A stretch of 64,000 nucleotides of DNA, from positions 1-64,000 of the forward strand of contig JAJRRT010000041.1 in the NCBI GenBank assembly GCA_024279255.1. Direction: 5' to 3'. Source of the stretch: Deltaproteobacteria bacterium. Lineage in GTDB: Bacteria; Desulfobacterota; Desulfuromonadia; Desulfuromonadales; Geopsychrobacteraceae. The notes under the pieces were generated by a model that saw nothing but the letters and a program-made list of their open reading frames with translations, was not told where the DNA came from and made no database searches. A program made the translations under genes and the position numbers. This document shows, piece by piece, positions 62,379 through 64,000 of the stretch. Positions within the stretch are counted from its first letter, which is position 1; every line of letters begins with the position of its first letter.

Positions 62379-63479
62379 TCAAGGAATGACGCAGCGAAAT
62401 TCTCCCTTCATTGCTGCTTTGAAGCAGCCGTTGCAGGAGGTGCAGGTCGACTTTTCAACGGCATCGCTCTGGAGTTTATTCGGCAGGTCAGGTTCGCGGA
62501 TTAACGGTCGACTAAGGGAGATGTAATCGGTTTGACCGGTCTTTAGCAATCCGGACATCACGTGCAGACTGCGGATACCGCCGACAGCGATAATCGGGCA
62601 GTCAACTTGCTGACGGATGGTGCGCGAAAGGATCACGTTGTAGGCCATCTCATCCCCCGATTCATGCGCCATGCGGACCGGGTTCATGTCGCCGGATATG
62701 GGGGTTCCGCCGCTGACCTCAATGGCGGCAATTCCGGCTGTGTCGAGCAGTTTTGCGACCTTGGTTGCGTCTTCAAGGGTTAACCCGTCAGCAAGATTGT
62801 CACAGCCGTTCAATTTAACCAGAAGTGGATAGCCCTTGCCGACGGCATTTTGCACTGCTTCCACAACCTCCAGCAGAAAACGGCTGCGATTTTTGATATC
62901 TCCACCATATTGATCCTGCCTCCTGTTGGTATGAGGTGAGAGAAATTGGCTGAGCAAATATCCATGGGCAGCATGTAGCTGTACCGCATCGCAACCGGAC
63001 TGTTTAGCGCGCTGTGCGGCGGCGGCGAAAGCGGCAACGGTTCGCTTAATATCTTCCAGGGTCATTTCTCGTGGCAGTTCCGGAAACAGTTTCGTCTCGA
63101 CCGCCGAGGGCGCCAGAGGTTGACCGCCGCAGAGCTTGCTGCTGGCTTGTCCGCCACCATGGACTAACTGTAGGCAGAGCTTGCCGTTTGCTTGATGTAC
63201 TGCTTCGGCAAGTTGTCCCACTCCCTTGTTCTGCCTGTCATGAAACAGTCCCATGCTGCCGGGAATCGTACTCCCGTCTTCAAGCACGTTGGTGAAGCTA
63301 CTGATCAACAGTCCGCAGCCACCTTCCGCCAATTCCCGATAAAGGTCGACCAGTCGCTGAGTTACACAGCCCCGTTTGTCAGCTAGTCCCTCCCAGGTTG
63401 CAGAACGGAAAATCCGATTGCGCAACGTCAGACCTCGTAATTCAGTTGCGGTAAATAGATCGGTTTCTGGAGAAGTCAT
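62379..63479 (-). CDS. Old Yellow Enzyme-type NADH:flavin oxidoreductase
   Basis: A 366-residue single-domain OYE. FMN and active-site segments LRNRIFRSATWEG, QLHAAHGYLLSQFLSPHTNRR and the C-terminal barrel end IAVGGIRS are clear. After the barrel is a Cys cluster CTSCNGC and a last Cys in EFRC, similar to the iron-sulfur ligands of dienoyl-CoA reductase, although the second flavin and NAD domains are absent. It would reduce an activated C=C bond. It is preceded by its own sigma-54 promoter at 63589. Confidence 0.88.
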   Translation of the reverse strand: MTSPETDLFTATELRGLTLRNRIFRSATWEGLADKRGCVTQRLVDLYRELAEGGCGLLISSFTNVLEDGSTIPGSMGLFHDRQNKGVGQLAEAVHQANGKLCLQLVHGGGQASSKLCGGQPLAPSAVETKLFPELPREMTLEDIKRTVAAFAAAAQRAKQSGCDAVQLHAAHGYLLSQFLSPHTNRRQDQYGGDIKNRSRFLLEVVEAVQNAVGKGYPLLVKLNGCDNLADGLTLEDATKVAKLLDTAGIAAIEVSGGTPISGDMNPVRMAHESGDEMAYNVILSRTIRQQVDCPIIAVGGIRSLHVMSGLLKTGQTDYISLSRPLIREPDLPNKLQSDAVEKSTCTSCNGCFKAAMKGEFRCVIP

Positions 63480-63588
63480 TTATATATCCCTTAAGTGTGT
63501 AATGTGGTCACTGGTGAGCAGCGTGCTTTCATCATATCCGACATTTGTCACCGTTTGCCGGTAATCCAATATGGAGATCATGATATTC

Positions 63589-63604
63589 AGCAATGCTTGT
63601 GCCA
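63589..63604 (-). promoter_or_regulatory. Sigma-54 promoter of the Old Yellow Enzyme gene
   Basis: On the minus strand TGGCACAAGCATTGCT, GG-N10-GC, about 110 bp before the start codon. The nearest dyads (63738-63772) lie on the far side and are shared with the divergent promoter at 63870. Confidence 0.86.
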
Positions 63605-63737
63605 GCAGCCAGACAAAGCAAATTCGCTGATGGAAGATCGGACAAATTTCAAGCTGAGCTGATCCAGATTGGGCAATAAGGAGGAGCCTTCCTTACCGCG
63701 AACTCGATCTTTATGGAAAGTGAAACGGTCAGTCATC

Positions 63738-63772
63738 CGTCGATATTCAGACGTTCAGTCGATATCAAGACA
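63738..63772. promoter_or_regulatory. Activator-binding site, tandem dyads (site 6), divergent
   Basis: CGTCGATATTCAGACG (63738-63753) and AGTCGATATCAAGACA (63757-63772), starts 19 bp apart. The first dyad begins 132 bp before the plus promoter at 63870. Nearly identical to site 1, including the following ACAAGT. Confidence 0.87.
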
Positions 63773-63869
63773 AGTGTAACGCAGTTATGTTTGTGCTTAG
63801 TTTAATTGATTATCAGGTAAAGGCTGTGAAATGGCTATCCGACAGCAGGGGGACGGGTTTTTAATTGCT

Positions 63870-63885
63870 TGGCACAGGCATTGCT
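63870..63885 (+). promoter_or_regulatory. Sigma-54 promoter of a gene beyond the right edge
   Basis: TGGCACAGGCATTGCT, identical to the promoter at 16689-16704. No start codon with a ribosome site follows before 64000, so the target gene lies outside the window. Confidence 0.88.
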
Positions 63886-64000
63886 CTTAACGGCTGTGTT
63901 CCCATATGTCAAGGCTGTGGTTCGTACCGCTGGAACGACGTTTTGAATGGTTGCAATCGGTATTTTCCCAAGTTTTGAAATCCGATGAAAATGAAGTGTA

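Overview
The window looks like chromosome from a Gram-negative anaerobe, most likely a Desulfuromonadales-type deltaproteobacterium. This placement is inferred from gene content: a queuosine/YacG operon, AzlCD, tungstate uptake, selenium-dependent molybdenum hydroxylase maturation genes, outer-membrane barrels and a respiratory reductive dehalogenase cluster. It has not been tested by phylogeny. The left 6 kb is ordinary housekeeping DNA (yacG-queD-queE-creatininase, coaD-rsmD, dgt, yhbY, azlCD, a truncated ssb). It ends in a decayed IS3-family element, and from there to the right edge almost everything is accessory and catabolic.

From 7 to 16.6 kb one unbroken minus-strand block encodes a SnoaL-like protein, a three-subunit molybdenum hydroxylase, a TupABC-type oxyanion transporter and four maturation proteins (XdhC, YqeB, YqeC, MocA-like). 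From 17.4 to 19.5 kb lies a decayed duplicate of 28.2-30.7 kb. From 20.4 to 27.7 kb is a four-gene hydrophobic-compound transport cassette (DUF1302 barrel, DUF1329 protein, YCF48 propeller, MMPL/RND protein). From 28.8 to 39.3 kb a CoA-based pathway runs through a nitrilase-family enzyme, SnoaL-like protein, acyl-CoA synthetase, 4-hydroxybutyryl-CoA dehydratase family protein, SDR, MDR reductase, FadB-like protein and thiolase. At 39.8 kb is a GAF/AAA+/Fis sigma-54 activator. From 42.5 to 59.3 kb a second transport cassette is followed by an exported sulfatase, two FAD oxidoreductases, a flavin/2Fe-2S reductase, and an RdhC / small membrane protein / RdhA / RdhB organohalide-respiration module. 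The right end has a receiver-only protein, an iron-sulfur protein, a fabH relic and an Old Yellow Enzyme.

The strongest unifying signal is regulatory. Six sites share one architecture: two 16-bp dyads of the form CGTC-N8-GACG, starting exactly 19 bp apart, with a -24/-12 sigma-54 promoter (GG-N10-GC) whose first base lies 132-135 bp downstream of the first dyad. These sites precede the molybdenum hydroxylase block, both transport cassettes, the CoA pathway, the decayed duplicate, and a gene beyond the right edge. A seventh sigma-54 promoter diverges toward the Old Yellow Enzyme. The activator at 39.8 kb is the obvious candidate regulator, which would make the whole window one regulon.

Working model (inference): a hydrophobic, possibly sulfated and halogenated aromatic or terpenoid compound is taken up by the two cassettes and desulfated in the periplasm. 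It is dehalogenated as a respiratory electron acceptor, while its carbon skeleton is hydroxylated, activated with CoA and cut by beta-oxidation-type steps. Two features look new: an RdhB-like anchor fused to about 380 extra residues, and the pairing of organohalide respiration with this uptake system under one sigma-54 switch.
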